Part shown: positions 25,520 to 34,191 of the stretch, in pieces | Layout of the letters: each line of letters starts with the position of its first letter | Numbering within the stretch: the stretch's first letter is position 1 | Assembly: GCA_964608095.1 (NCBI GenBank) | Contig: CAZSMK010000121.1 | Location: 1-56,343 of the forward strand | Reading direction: 5' to 3' | DNA from: CAZSMK01 sp964608095 | GTDB lineage: Bacteria > Sumerlaeota > Sumerlaeia > MWCT01 > JAGHBZ01 | DNA: 56,343 bases | The notes under the pieces: model-generated | What the model was told of the DNA's origin: nothing | The model's database searches: none | The model's input: the letters and a program-made list of their open reading frames with translations, nothing else | Made by a program: the position numbers and the translations under genes

Positions 25520-27168
25520 TGGAAAGGGTCAATGAGTATATGGGAAGACAGTGTTCCTTTCTTCATAGAAGATATTTGTTATACCCATCATGTCGCAGAA
25601 AGCAGAAGGTAAAAACAGATTCAACATTCCCCGAAACCTTCTGTAAGCTCCCTCTTATCCTGATCTTAATTCTTGTTTCTATCAGTGCAACGGCGGTTGA
25701 AGATTCCGTCGAATTTGATATCACCGAAGAGAATGCATATTGGTCTGCGTTGCCTTACCTTGATATGGTAACCACACAACCCCGACCGGTTGACCGCGAA
25801 CCGACTACTACCTTAACACTCGGTCTTCGCGAATGTGTGGAGCTTGCACGCCGCCAAAACTTCGATTTAATAAATTCTCGCCGTGACCTCGAAATCGCTC
25901 GATCGCGATGGCGCGAGGAGCGCGGTTCCTTCATACCTTTTGTCGACATTATCGGTCGCTACTCCACGGGAAAAGACCGCACACGGGGAGAAATGGGTGA
26001 ACGCGTAGAACTTTATAACGATCACCAGGAAGGGCGGTTAGAAATAACACAAAATTTACCCACCGGGGGAGAACTTTATGCATTTGGTTCCACTCAACGA
26101 GATTACGCTGAAGAGAGTTCCCTCTATTCTTCATCGGTAGGCGCGGGAACGCGACAACCGCTTCTGCGTGGCGGCGGTTTTGCTGTCGGACTCGCTAATC
26201 TTAGAACCGCGGAACTCAACTCTCTCGATACCTTTATTTCCGTCAGAAACGATGAACGAGATATCGCGATTAACGTTATTCGTCAATATTTCAGAATTCT
26301 GCAGGCAAAACTTGATTTACAGGTCAGCCGTGATGCCCTGGCCGAAAAGAGACGATTCCTTGAAGAGACGCAGATGAAATTCGAGCTCGATGAAGTCGCA
26401 CAGAGCGAGGTGTCACGCGCTGAGATCCTTTATTTACAGGAACAGGAAAAATATACATTGAAAGAACAAATTTACAGGGACCGCATAGAAGGAATGCTTA
26501 TCCTGCTTGCTCTTCCCCTCGATACGGAACTCCTGATCATAGATGTAACCGACAGCCTTATCGCCACCGGACTTCCCAGGCTGGCTCCTCAAGAAGAATA
26601 TATTCGTGAAGGGCTGATCATGCGTTCCGAACTAAGACAAAGCGATATTGCGCTCCATCGTGCAAAAATCAATCTCGATGTCGCCCGAAATGGCTTGTTG
26701 CCTTTTCTGGATTTCAGCGCTGAGACCGAGTCGTTTGAATCCGATGATTATTTCAGACACACCAGAACACTCGATCAAAATACCTGGACTGCAGGTCTTG
26801 ACCTCACCATTCCGATTCCGAACATTGCAAAAAAAGAGAGTTATCGCCGGACTCTCATTGACATGGAAAAAGTAAAGACAAACCGTGAATCCCTGAAACG
26901 CGATATCACCAGAGAAGTCAAACTCGCCTATAGAAACCTGATAACAAACGAACAAAACATACAGATTCTCCTTAAGACCGTCGAACAAGCCCGCCTGAGC
27001 CTGCAACAGGAAAAAGACCGGTTTGAATTCGGCTTGAATACGAGCGTTGACATACGACTCGCACAGGATGACCTCTTCCAGGCTCAATCGAGTTATTACA
27101 CCGCCGTCCTCAACCACCAAATCTTGATTGCTGAACTTTACAAAGCCATAGGGCGACCCATCTTTTAA
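25519..27168 (+). CDS. TolC-family outer-membrane efflux protein
   Basis: About 549 residues. A hydrophobic stretch near residues 45-65 (PLILILILVSISATA) is the signal sequence; the N-region in front of it is unusually long. The mature protein has two repeated TolC/OEP halves, each starting with a helix like LGLRECVELARRQNFDLINS, with Glu/Gln/Arg-rich coiled-coil helices. Family members form outer-membrane channels for efflux or type I secretion. No membrane-fusion or RND partner lies next to it. The start could be ATG 25519, which overlaps the purB stop, or ATG 25540. It is convergent with the secretin-like pair. Confidence 0.85.
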   Translation: MERVNEYMGRQCSFLHRRYLLYPSCRRKQKVKTDSTFPETFCKLPLILILILVSISATAVEDSVEFDITEENAYWSALPYLDMVTTQPRPVDREPTTTLTLGLRECVELARRQNFDLINSRRDLEIARSRWREERGSFIPFVDIIGRYSTGKDRTRGEMGERVELYNDHQEGRLEITQNLPTGGELYAFGSTQRDYAEESSLYSSSVGAGTRQPLLRGGGFAVGLANLRTAELNSLDTFISVRNDERDIAINVIRQYFRILQAKLDLQVSRDALAEKRRFLEETQMKFELDEVAQSEVSRAEILYLQEQEKYTLKEQIYRDRIEGMLILLALPLDTELLIIDVTDSLIATGLPRLAPQEEYIREGLIMRSELRQSDIALHRAKINLDVARNGLLPFLDFSAETESFESDDYFRHTRTLDQNTWTAGLDLTIPIPNIAKKESYRRTLIDMEKVKTNRESLKRDITREVKLAYRNLITNEQNIQILLKTVEQARLSLQQEKDRFEFGLNTSVDIRLAQDDLFQAQSSYYTAVLNHQILIAELYKAIGRPIF

Positions 27169-27326
27169 TCATGAACTCTGCGTTCTACCTGAATCTTACG
27201 CGTTAACACTCGCTTATTCGTTTCCCGACGCATGTCTACTACTGTAAACAGGGAGAAGGGGAAGTTATCGGAAATAGTTACGAATAAGTGAGGGTAAATC
27301 TTGTTGGTTGCTGCAGGTGTCCGGTC

Positions 27327-27366
27327 AAAAAAAGACCGGCATGCGAGGGGGTCTCGCACGCCGGTC
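27327..27366 (-). terminator. intrinsic terminator for the secretin operon (minus strand)
   Basis: On the minus strand, GACCGGC and GCCGGTC arms with TGCGAG/CTCGCA continue into a nearly perfect 14-bp stem with one mismatch (27334-27366). It is followed by seven T residues (complement of A at 27327-27333). On the plus strand there is no T-tract after it, so it mainly serves the minus-strand genes, though it may block read-through from the TolC-like gene. Confidence 0.85.
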
Positions 27367-27418
27367 GGTAAGTCTTACAATCACAGAATGCAGTGAGAGA
27401 TCTCACCGCATTCGTTTC

Positions 27419-29182
27419 TTACTTTTCTTTTCCAAGCAACCACTGGTCGAATCCAAAAGGATTCGAAGGTATCTTGAGTTCCGCCTCGCCGTTTGCCTGA
27501 GCAATGACCGCCTTGGTTTCGTCGGAGAGCTGCATACCGGTATCGCGCAAGGTGTCGGCTTGCTCCGCCATCTCTAAATCGGAATCACTACCAATGATAA
27601 CCTTTGGTGTGATGACGATAACGAGTTCGGTTTCGCGCACCACGTCTTGTTCACCACCGACAAGCCATCCAAGAACGGGTAGATCGCCCAGAAACGGCAC
27701 TTTCGCCGTTGACTTGATAGTCTCTTTTCTTTTGATGCCACCGATAACGTAAGGTTCGCCGTCTTTCAATCGGATATACGAATGGACATAGCGGGTGTTA
27801 ATCATGGGATATCCCTGAGGACTATACCCGTTAACATCGGAAACAGAGACATCGAGCGCGGCTTCCGTGGACTCTTGACCGACGAAAGGTGTGATATTCG
27901 CCCTGACACCGACCGAGCCCGCTTTCACATAGTCGAGCACTCGATCATAGCCGGCATCCATCGGAAAGGGTATACCGTCGGGAACGACCACTTCGGCGCC
28001 GTCGTTCTTGTGAACCAAGGCGGAAGGCTCTTCAGCAGCGGGATTTCCGTCGTCTTTTTCCGCATTGTCACTTCGATCATCAAGTGTGGCAGCGGCAACC
28101 GGAGGAGGAAGATGTCCGGGACGAAAAGAGGCAATCTCCTGAACTGCGGCAACTTCAGCCGTGGTGCCGCTCCTCGCTAACACGTTGACTCTTGTGAGCA
28201 GTTTCGCTTTCCCTCGTGTCGCCAGGAAATCTACATACGCCGCAGTCGCAAGATAGTTGAAGGAACCATACCGAACACGTAAACGGGGGTTATCGATAAT
28301 ATCATGGAGACTGACCGAATTGTCGCCGCTGAATCCGGGATAGTCGATATAGTAATGCCCATGGATGTGAGCATATTGTGTCAAGCCATAGAAGAGGTTA
28401 CGTCCCGGTCCATTTTTCCATGCGACATAATCGAGCCCGAGTTTATATCCGTTGGACGTATCGATTTCATAAATCGCCACATCGAAAGAGACCTGGTTCG
28501 ACGGGATATCTACCGTTTGTAGTCCCCACTTCTGAAGTCCCATTGTCGCGGGCTGATCGTGATAGTATAATGCATTGTTGAGCTGGTCTACGATAAAAGA
28601 ACCTTCCGGACCACGATAAAACTTGGTGACATTGAGAATCTTGTTAATATCGCGGAACCTTGCCTGGTAATACAATTCGGCGGAACCATCGTCACGTTCC
28701 CTCACCCATTTTTCGTCGAGTGCTTCTATAGCAGCCTTGACGTAGGGCAATTGGAAACTCGGACAGGTTACGTGAAGAAAATATTCGCCGTTCACCTTGT
28801 CCTGCACGACATCTGCCTCTCCGCCCTCTTTATACACCAGACTTCTAATAGGTCCCCTTAGCTCACGAGGATTTACATTCTTGCAGGGAATCACTGCCTG
28901 GACATAGTCATTGACGGAGGTCTTCTGGTTTGTCCTGAGTACCTTCACCAGACCTGCATCTGCATCAAGATTAATCTGCTCATCCTGATGAATATAATCA
29001 TCGACACGGCTGTTTGTCTCACCGCTGCTATAACCCGCAGCCGGTGAGGCGTCACCGTTTTTCGCATTAACGCCTGATGCGTAATCGGTTTCTAATGCAA
29101 CGCATGGCTGTTCGCCTGTTATAAGCATTAACCCGATTACGAGCACAAGGACAAGAAAAGTTATTGTTCTAAGTCCGTTCAT
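27419..29182 (-). CDS. secretin-domain protein (type II/III secretion family), paralog B
   Basis: 587 residues. A signal peptide (MNGLRTITFLVLVLVIGLML) is followed by an N-terminal region with KVLRTNQKTSVNDYVQAV and NVNPRELRGPIRS, resembling N1-type secretin modules. The C-terminal half has the secretin beta-domain: IYEIDTSNGYKLGLDYVAWK and KVPFLGDLPVLGWLVGG. It ends GFDQWLLGKEK, nearly the same tail as the gene upstream. Secretins form outer-membrane export pores, but no type II secretion or pilus genes occur here. I chose ATG 29182, with AGGAG upstream; the open frame continues 35 codons. It is last in the operon, before a strong terminator. Confidence 0.85.
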   Translation of the reverse strand: MNGLRTITFLVLVLVIGLMLITGEQPCVALETDYASGVNAKNGDASPAAGYSSGETNSRVDDYIHQDEQINLDADAGLVKVLRTNQKTSVNDYVQAVIPCKNVNPRELRGPIRSLVYKEGGEADVVQDKVNGEYFLHVTCPSFQLPYVKAAIEALDEKWVRERDDGSAELYYQARFRDINKILNVTKFYRGPEGSFIVDQLNNALYYHDQPATMGLQKWGLQTVDIPSNQVSFDVAIYEIDTSNGYKLGLDYVAWKNGPGRNLFYGLTQYAHIHGHYYIDYPGFSGDNSVSLHDIIDNPRLRVRYGSFNYLATAAYVDFLATRGKAKLLTRVNVLARSGTTAEVAAVQEIASFRPGHLPPPVAAATLDDRSDNAEKDDGNPAAEEPSALVHKNDGAEVVVPDGIPFPMDAGYDRVLDYVKAGSVGVRANITPFVGQESTEAALDVSVSDVNGYSPQGYPMINTRYVHSYIRLKDGEPYVIGGIKRKETIKSTAKVPFLGDLPVLGWLVGGEQDVVRETELVIVITPKVIIGSDSDLEMAEQADTLRDTGMQLSDETKAVIAQANGEAELKIPSNPFGFDQWLLGKEK

Positions 29183-29273
29183 GATACTTACTCCTTTCTT
29201 CTTGTTCGGAGGACGTGGATTTTGATTTGTCCTCACATTGTACGTAATGATGTTGTGCTGAATATCGGGCATA

Positions 29274-30776
29274 TTATTTCTCCCCATCCAGAAGGTATTG
29301 ATCGAATCCCACCTTCAAAGAAGGGATGGGAACAGGCGATTTACCTGTGGCCTTGCTCATGAGGGCGACATCTGCATCGGTTACACCGCTGAAGTCTTCA
29401 ATAATGACCGGTTTAAGAGAAACCACCACGATGCTCTTGCGCAGATCGTTGGTTTCGCCGCCAAATAACCAGCCGAGAACGGGCAGATCACCAAGTATGG
29501 GTATCTTTTTGGTTGTATTGATCAACCGTTCACGAGTTAAGCCACCTATAAGAATTTCTTCTCCATTCTGAACTGTAAACACGTTCTCCAGATTGAAGGA
29601 GCTCAAAAGGGGCTCACCATTACTGCTCCAGCCGAGATGATTGACCACACGTGCGGTGAGGTCGAGATCGATATCGTCCCTGCCAATAAGGGGATCGATT
29701 TCAAGATAAATCCCACTATCCACAAGATCGATCTTGAGATTAGAGATGCCGTCAAGTTTCCGTACAGTCTTGTCGCTATTAACCGAGCGACTGAAGGTTC
29801 TGTCATTGGTGACCACACGGTAGAAGGGGATAAAATCGCCGGCTCTGAGCATAGCGGGTTCAGAATTCGAGCTGCTCAAGCGCGTGTTGACCACGACACG
29901 TGCTTTACCTTTCTCAACGAGGAAATCGAAAAATGCGGAAGGATATTCGAGCCGGTATCCATACCCGCGATACCAATCGCGATACCTGAAATGGTCGGGT
30001 AAGGGAGAATTGGGCGCTCGATACCCTAAGAACGAGATGTTGTCATAACGCGCGGTCTCATAACGGCCGGCAAACTGAACGCCAAAAAGAGCAGAGCCGG
30101 GTCCATTCTTCCACATTTCGTAGTCCAGACCAAGCGTGCCATCATTGCGAAGGTCGATCTCATAGATTTTGACATCGACATTAACCTGGGGAGTTGGCTC
30201 GTCAAGATATTCCTTAAGCGCCGCTTCGCAATACTCTGCACCACTGGGACTATCAAAAAGGAGGACTGAATTAGTTTCAATATCGGGGAAAACAACGCCG
30301 TTAGGACTGATATAATTAAAGAGAACTGCGAGAAAATTAGCATCTGCTGCGCTGCGATTCTTAAGCCGATAATAGATGTACTTCGAGCCGGGTGCAGAGG
30401 TTAAATTTACCCGGTCAAGCTCTGCGCATACCTGGTCAAACCAGGGTAGTTGATATTTCGGGCAAAACACCAGCATCTTGCCCTTGTTCCCATCTGGATG
30501 TACAAAGGTATAAATGCCACCCTCCTCGAGTTTGAGTCCATTGGCGATAAAATTCGCCACTTCATGAGGATTGACATTGTTGAAATCGTATACCTTCGCA
30601 ACATACATGTTGATCTGTGCTTTGTTAGTCGTACGAAGCACTTTGATTACATGGCTGTTCATTTCATCAGGAGCCATGTCAACGTACTTCGCACTCTCCT
30701 CCTGCTGAGCACATACGGGCATAAGCATAAGTGTCATCAGCAGAAGCAGTGTTACTGTAGTGGTGATTTTCATCAT
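29274..30776 (-). CDS. secretin-domain protein (type II/III secretion family), paralog A
   Basis: 500 residues with a signal peptide (MMKITTTVTLLLLMTLMLMP, cleavage near VCAQQ). The N-terminal module has KVLRTTNKAQINMYVAKVYD and NVNPHEVANFIANGL. The secretin domain shares IYEIDLRNDGTLGLDYEMWK and KIPILGDLPVLGWLFGG with the downstream paralog, and the C-terminus ends VGFDQYLLDGEK. GAGGAGGTG precedes ATG 30776. The gap to the second secretin gene is 91 bp, so they are probably co-transcribed. The two proteins could form a mixed pore or act in separate ones. Confidence 0.85.
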   Translation of the reverse strand: MMKITTTVTLLLLMTLMLMPVCAQQEESAKYVDMAPDEMNSHVIKVLRTTNKAQINMYVAKVYDFNNVNPHEVANFIANGLKLEEGGIYTFVHPDGNKGKMLVFCPKYQLPWFDQVCAELDRVNLTSAPGSKYIYYRLKNRSAADANFLAVLFNYISPNGVVFPDIETNSVLLFDSPSGAEYCEAALKEYLDEPTPQVNVDVKIYEIDLRNDGTLGLDYEMWKNGPGSALFGVQFAGRYETARYDNISFLGYRAPNSPLPDHFRYRDWYRGYGYRLEYPSAFFDFLVEKGKARVVVNTRLSSSNSEPAMLRAGDFIPFYRVVTNDRTFSRSVNSDKTVRKLDGISNLKIDLVDSGIYLEIDPLIGRDDIDLDLTARVVNHLGWSSNGEPLLSSFNLENVFTVQNGEEILIGGLTRERLINTTKKIPILGDLPVLGWLFGGETNDLRKSIVVVSLKPVIIEDFSGVTDADVALMSKATGKSPVPIPSLKVGFDQYLLDGEK

Positions 30777-30810
30777 CTTCGTACACCTCCTCTAACAGAA
30801 ACTGAGTATG

Positions 30811-30835
30811 AAAAAACGAGTGACTCTATGAGTCA
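30811..30835 (-). terminator. weak hairpin plus T-tract between lipoprotein and secretin A
   Basis: On the minus strand TGACTC-ATA-GAGTCA (30821-30835) forms a perfect 6-bp stem. Four bases later comes TTTTTT (complement of 30811-30816). The spacing makes it a weak terminator or attenuator that could lower secretin expression relative to the lipoprotein. Confidence 0.35.
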
Positions 30836-30929
30836 TGCTCCACGAACCCAACCCCGGCGGGATACCTGCTCGACATACATCTGAAACTAAGCAGAACAGG
30901 CTGCACCTTATACTCCACCCACGATCCTT

Positions 30930-31751
30930 CTATTGTTTCCCGGGAACATTTCCAAACCGCTGATATGGCTTGAAAGGTTTTGGAGGCATCTCTTCCTCCT
31001 TACCCTCCTTATAGGGAGGTACCTGATACCGGAGTGTACCGAGGTACGGGTTAACAAGATACGCTTCATTCACCTCCTTCCCGTCTGAGTCTATATATAC
31101 ATACGTAATCCACCAATTGAGAAATCCCGCTTCATCAATCACCAAATCAGCCCGGCAGGACTGAAGAGGATATTCGATTTTTTCACGTATCAGATCTATA
31201 GCATCATCCTTCCGAATGATTCCTTCCCGGTCGCGGTCGAATTGACGCACCCCCTTTACCTCGTAAATTACAGGTTGAGAAATTCCCTGTACACGATAGG
31301 GAGACTCGTCAGGTTTTCGCCGGGCGAATCCTTCATAGATGCTATGAAGGGTAAAAGTGCCGCTGGTTTCTGTCAACTGCGGAAATACAAATATCCTCTC
31401 TATATATTGATAGGCGTCCGCTGAGACAGTATTAGACATCGGTTCTTCTTTGCTGTATACAGGCTCCACCTTTCTCACCTTTTCACCTTCCGGTATCCCT
31501 TGCCAGAACGACATGGTTACGGCATTGGGCATTTGAAGCGTAAGTGAACTCTCGGTAAGATTTATCAGGCGCACGGTACAAATAACCGCCTCACCGGGAT
31601 AATAATAACTCACGGTATCCAGATGGAGCGTGACAAGGAGTTCAGGTGAAGCAGTAATTCCGCGGGACAAAGGGATAGAAGTACAGCCCATCGTCATAAC
31701 AATAAGCCCATATAACGATATCAACAAAATCCTGCTATATATACGCCTCAT
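30930..31751 (-). CDS. lipoprotein of unknown function, first gene before the secretin pair
   Basis: 273 residues. The lipobox is MTMGC with Cys23. Residues ~35-160 look like an Ig-like beta domain (YYYPGEAVICTVRLINLTES), somewhat like the BsuPI/Ig-type folds of other exported proteins. A second region (~170-250) has RKDDAIDLIREKIEYP and WWITYVYIDSDGK, suggesting a small alpha/beta PepSY-like domain. The tail is Pro/Lys/Glu-rich. The gene is the likely first member of the operon with the two secretin paralogs, so a pilotin or accessory role is possible but unproven. Confidence 0.75.
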   Translation of the reverse strand: MRRIYSRILLISLYGLIVMTMGCTSIPLSRGITASPELLVTLHLDTVSYYYPGEAVICTVRLINLTESSLTLQMPNAVTMSFWQGIPEGEKVRKVEPVYSKEEPMSNTVSADAYQYIERIFVFPQLTETSGTFTLHSIYEGFARRKPDESPYRVQGISQPVIYEVKGVRQFDRDREGIIRKDDAIDLIREKIEYPLQSCRADLVIDEAGFLNWWITYVYIDSDGKEVNEAYLVNPYLGTLRYQVPPYKEGKEEEMPPKPFKPYQRFGNVPGKQ

Positions 31752-31810
31752 CTATACTTTCCGGCTTTTCATAGATAAATTTTTTGTAAATATATAAATA
31801 GAATGCAGGA

Positions 31811-31839
31811 AAGATTGAATTTATTTGGAATTTTGTCAA
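31811..31839 (-). promoter_or_regulatory. candidate promoter for the lipoprotein-secretin operon
   Basis: On the minus strand TTGACA (complement of 31834-31839) and AATCTT (complement of 31811-31816) are 17 bp apart, giving a leader of about 50 nt. The -35 is perfect but the -10 is poor. Confidence 0.35.
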
Positions 31840-32280
31840 CAAAAAAACAACATCCCATAATTTTTTTGGCAAGAAAAATTCGTTTTATCAATCTTCGAGA
31901 TGATAAATATTGGACTTCTCCATACCTGAGAGAAGAAAAAGAAGTACAAAAACCAGAAGCCGCAGAGAGGTGATAGAGGCGATAGGATGAAGCGCGTAGG
32001 CGTTAAAATCAACCGGGTGCAAAACAGATACTTGCGACCAGGAGGATAACGTGGTAAGGACTGACTCTCTGCTACACTGATAAACCAATAAATCGTGGGA
32101 TAACGATAACGATAGCGATGAGGAGCGTCAGGCTTCGTTGCTGGACTTCGCGCGAATCATGGGCTTGCGACGGGCAAGCGAACATGGGCATGTGTATGAA
32201 GAAAGATATTGGCGCTATCTCCTGGCAAGAAGAGCGGAAGCAAAACAAACAGTAAGTCGGAAGAAAGGGTTTCTATAGAT
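31840..32280. other. noncoding stretch between the lipoprotein and hemA, with a short hexamer array
   Basis: About 440 bp without a convincing gene. A 66-codon minus-strand frame (31888-32088) has no family resemblance or good ribosome-binding site. At 32100-32123 there is a hexamer array, ATAACG ATAACG ATAGCG ATGAGG; read on the other strand it is CGTTAT-CGTTAT-CGCTAT, of the same kind as the CGNNNT arrays at 53697-53866. The rest is AT-rich near 31850-31890 and otherwise ordinary. Confidence 0.55.
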
Positions 32281-33579
32281 CTATTTATCCTTTTTCTCGT
32301 CGTCGGATATAGGGATCAAATCCTTGAGCAGCCCTGCAATGTTCACCCCTTTACCGTTGGAGAGAAGATTTTTCATGCGCACAATAGGTTGATGAGCAAT
32401 TTTATTGGCGATAGAGCGGCTGAATCGATCGAGATAATCGCGCTGTTCCGGAGTGAGGTCGTCTCCAAGCATATTTCTCAATTTTGTCATTTCTTCAGCG
32501 CATTGATCTTGTATGTATTGCCTGAATCCGATAATGACGGGTTTAATGTCTCTTATTGAAAGCCACTTGGAAAATTTGGCGGTTTCCTGCTGAGACAACG
32601 TTTCAATTTCCTCAATAGATTGTTGCCTTCTTTCGAGATTTTTATCAACGGTGTTCTGAAGAAAATCGATATTATACAAGGATACACCATCAAGTCCGGC
32701 TATTTGGGGGTCAACATCACGGGGCACCGCAATATCAATCATCAGCATTGGTTTAAAACGACGCCTTTTCATTATTTCTTCCATCTGTTCTCTGTGCACA
32801 AGATAGTGAGGAGCATTACTCGAGGAGAGAACCACATCGGCATGTTCAATACAGGAAAGCGCGAAATCGAATTCAACAGGCACTGCAGAAGGAATAGCCC
32901 TGGTGAACTCTCGAGCCCGTTCGATACTACGACTCGCAATAACCACCCTGGCTCCTGATTCGTTTATCAAACGAGCCGCGGCAATCTCATTCATTTTGCC
33001 CGTCCCGATAAGGACGATTGTCTTTTGATCGAGCTCGCCTACGGTGTCCTGTATCAGTTTAACCGCTGCCGTGGGAACCGAGACTGTACCCGTTCCAATC
33101 TGAGTCTGTGTCCTCATCCGTTTACCGAAAGAGATTGCCCGGTCGAAAAGATTGTTCAGGATACAGCCGGCTGTGTCACATTCCCTGGCATGTTGAATGG
33201 TATCCTTGACCTGCCCTAATATCTGGGGTTCGCCCAAAATCATGGAATCAATACTGCAGGCAACTTCAAATAAATGACGAATTGCATCTGCCTGGCGGTA
33301 GTTATACACGAAACGGCTGTACGTCGAATAAGGCGATTGAGTGGAGTCACGGGATATGAAGGCCATAGTCGACGCGCGCGTTATTGCGGGTTCGTTATCG
33401 GCAACAAGATAGAGCTCGAAACGGTTGCAAGTGTCAAGAATAGCGGCTTCTTGTATCCCCGGAACGCGAGTAAAACGCCGGCATAAATCAGCCCGCTTCG
33501 TCCTGGTGAGAGAAAACTGCTCGCGGATATCCACCGGAGCGGTTTTGTGGCTTATTCCCTCAATTGCGATGATGGTCAT
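32281..33579 (-). CDS. hemA: glutamyl-tRNA reductase
   Basis: First enzyme of the C5 pathway to tetrapyrroles; reduces glutamyl-tRNA with NADPH to glutamate-1-semialdehyde. 432 residues with the N-terminal GISHKTAPVDIREQFSL, the catalytic Cys in DTCNRFELYLV, the signature DSMILGEPQILGQVKDTI, the NADPH-binding IVLIGTGKMNEIAAARLI and a C-terminal dimerisation helix region. The gene stands alone; hemC, hemB and hemL are not nearby. Confidence 0.96.
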   Translation of the reverse strand: MTIIAIEGISHKTAPVDIREQFSLTRTKRADLCRRFTRVPGIQEAAILDTCNRFELYLVADNEPAITRASTMAFISRDSTQSPYSTYSRFVYNYRQADAIRHLFEVACSIDSMILGEPQILGQVKDTIQHARECDTAGCILNNLFDRAISFGKRMRTQTQIGTGTVSVPTAAVKLIQDTVGELDQKTIVLIGTGKMNEIAAARLINESGARVVIASRSIERAREFTRAIPSAVPVEFDFALSCIEHADVVLSSSNAPHYLVHREQMEEIMKRRRFKPMLMIDIAVPRDVDPQIAGLDGVSLYNIDFLQNTVDKNLERRQQSIEEIETLSQQETAKFSKWLSIRDIKPVIIGFRQYIQDQCAEEMTKLRNMLGDDLTPEQRDYLDRFSRSIANKIAHQPIVRMKNLLSNGKGVNIAGLLKDLIPISDDEKKDK

Positions 33580-33624
33580 GATCGTTACTATCGGTCTTTT
33601 TTGAGTTAAACCAATTAAACTAGC

Positions 33625-33653
33625 ATGATAATTTTAAATAATGGGAATGTCTA
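33625..33653 (-). promoter_or_regulatory. candidate hemA promoter
   Basis: On the minus strand TAGACA (complement of 33648-33653) and TATCAT (complement of 33625-33630) are 17 bp apart, about 45 bp upstream of the hemA ATG. It is a reasonable sigma70-like match but not strong. Confidence 0.35.
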
Positions 33654-33747
33654 TTTTAAAGTCACAGGGGGCTCTTCATAAAGAAGAAAAGTCGTGTGTC
33701 GGTAAAAGTTGGAACAGTGTGCCCATTTCGCTCATTAGAACTCTGCC

Positions 33748-34191
33748 TCATGAAGTCTTTTCCCCTGAAAAAGAATCCGATTCGAGCATCATATAAACCC
33801 GTTGAAGTCCTTTCTTATTGCTGCCCCAAAACAAGGTGTTTATAGCCTGACCATAAAGAATCCATTTGTATTCCGAGTGTTCAGAACTTAAAACAATCTC
33901 CGTCTGGTTAGTCTGGACTCCGTACACATATTCGAGAAAAGACGCGCCTCCTTTGTGAAAGGAAAAACGGAATACCGGTTGAGAAGTTGCCTTAATATCC
34001 ACCAAGCCGGTCTCTTCTTTGACTTCTCTATGAAGGGCATGCAAGAGTGTCTCACCTTTTTCCACTGTTCCTGTGACCGGTTGCCAGTACCCCCCCAACT
34101 CTTCTTTTCGTTTTAGCAAGAGAAATAGCGGTTCCTTCTGTTCCTCATTGAAACGATAGATAAAAGCGGAGCTTTTTGTATTCTCTACCAT
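33748..34191 (-). CDS. Nudix hydrolase
   Basis: 147 residues. The Nudix box GTVEKGETLLHALHREVKEE followed by TGL matches G-x5-E-x7-R-E-U-x-E-E-x-G-U. It starts with a beta-strand region, SSAFIYRFNEEQKEPLFLLL, and LGGYWQPVTG, resembling dihydroneopterin triphosphate or dATP pyrophosphohydrolases. The substrate cannot be fixed. Its ATG lies 7 bp inside the end of the preceding DUF4384/PEGA gene, so the two are coupled. Confidence 0.9.
   Translation of the reverse strand: MVENTKSSAFIYRFNEEQKEPLFLLLKRKEELGGYWQPVTGTVEKGETLLHALHREVKEETGLVDIKATSQPVFRFSFHKGGASFLEYVYGVQTNQTEIVLSSEHSEYKWILYGQAINTLFWGSNKKGLQRVYMMLESDSFSGEKTS

Noticed and set aside
31888..32088. 66-codon minus-strand frame in the lipoprotein-hemA gap
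   Set aside because: No ribosome-binding site and no recognisable protein.
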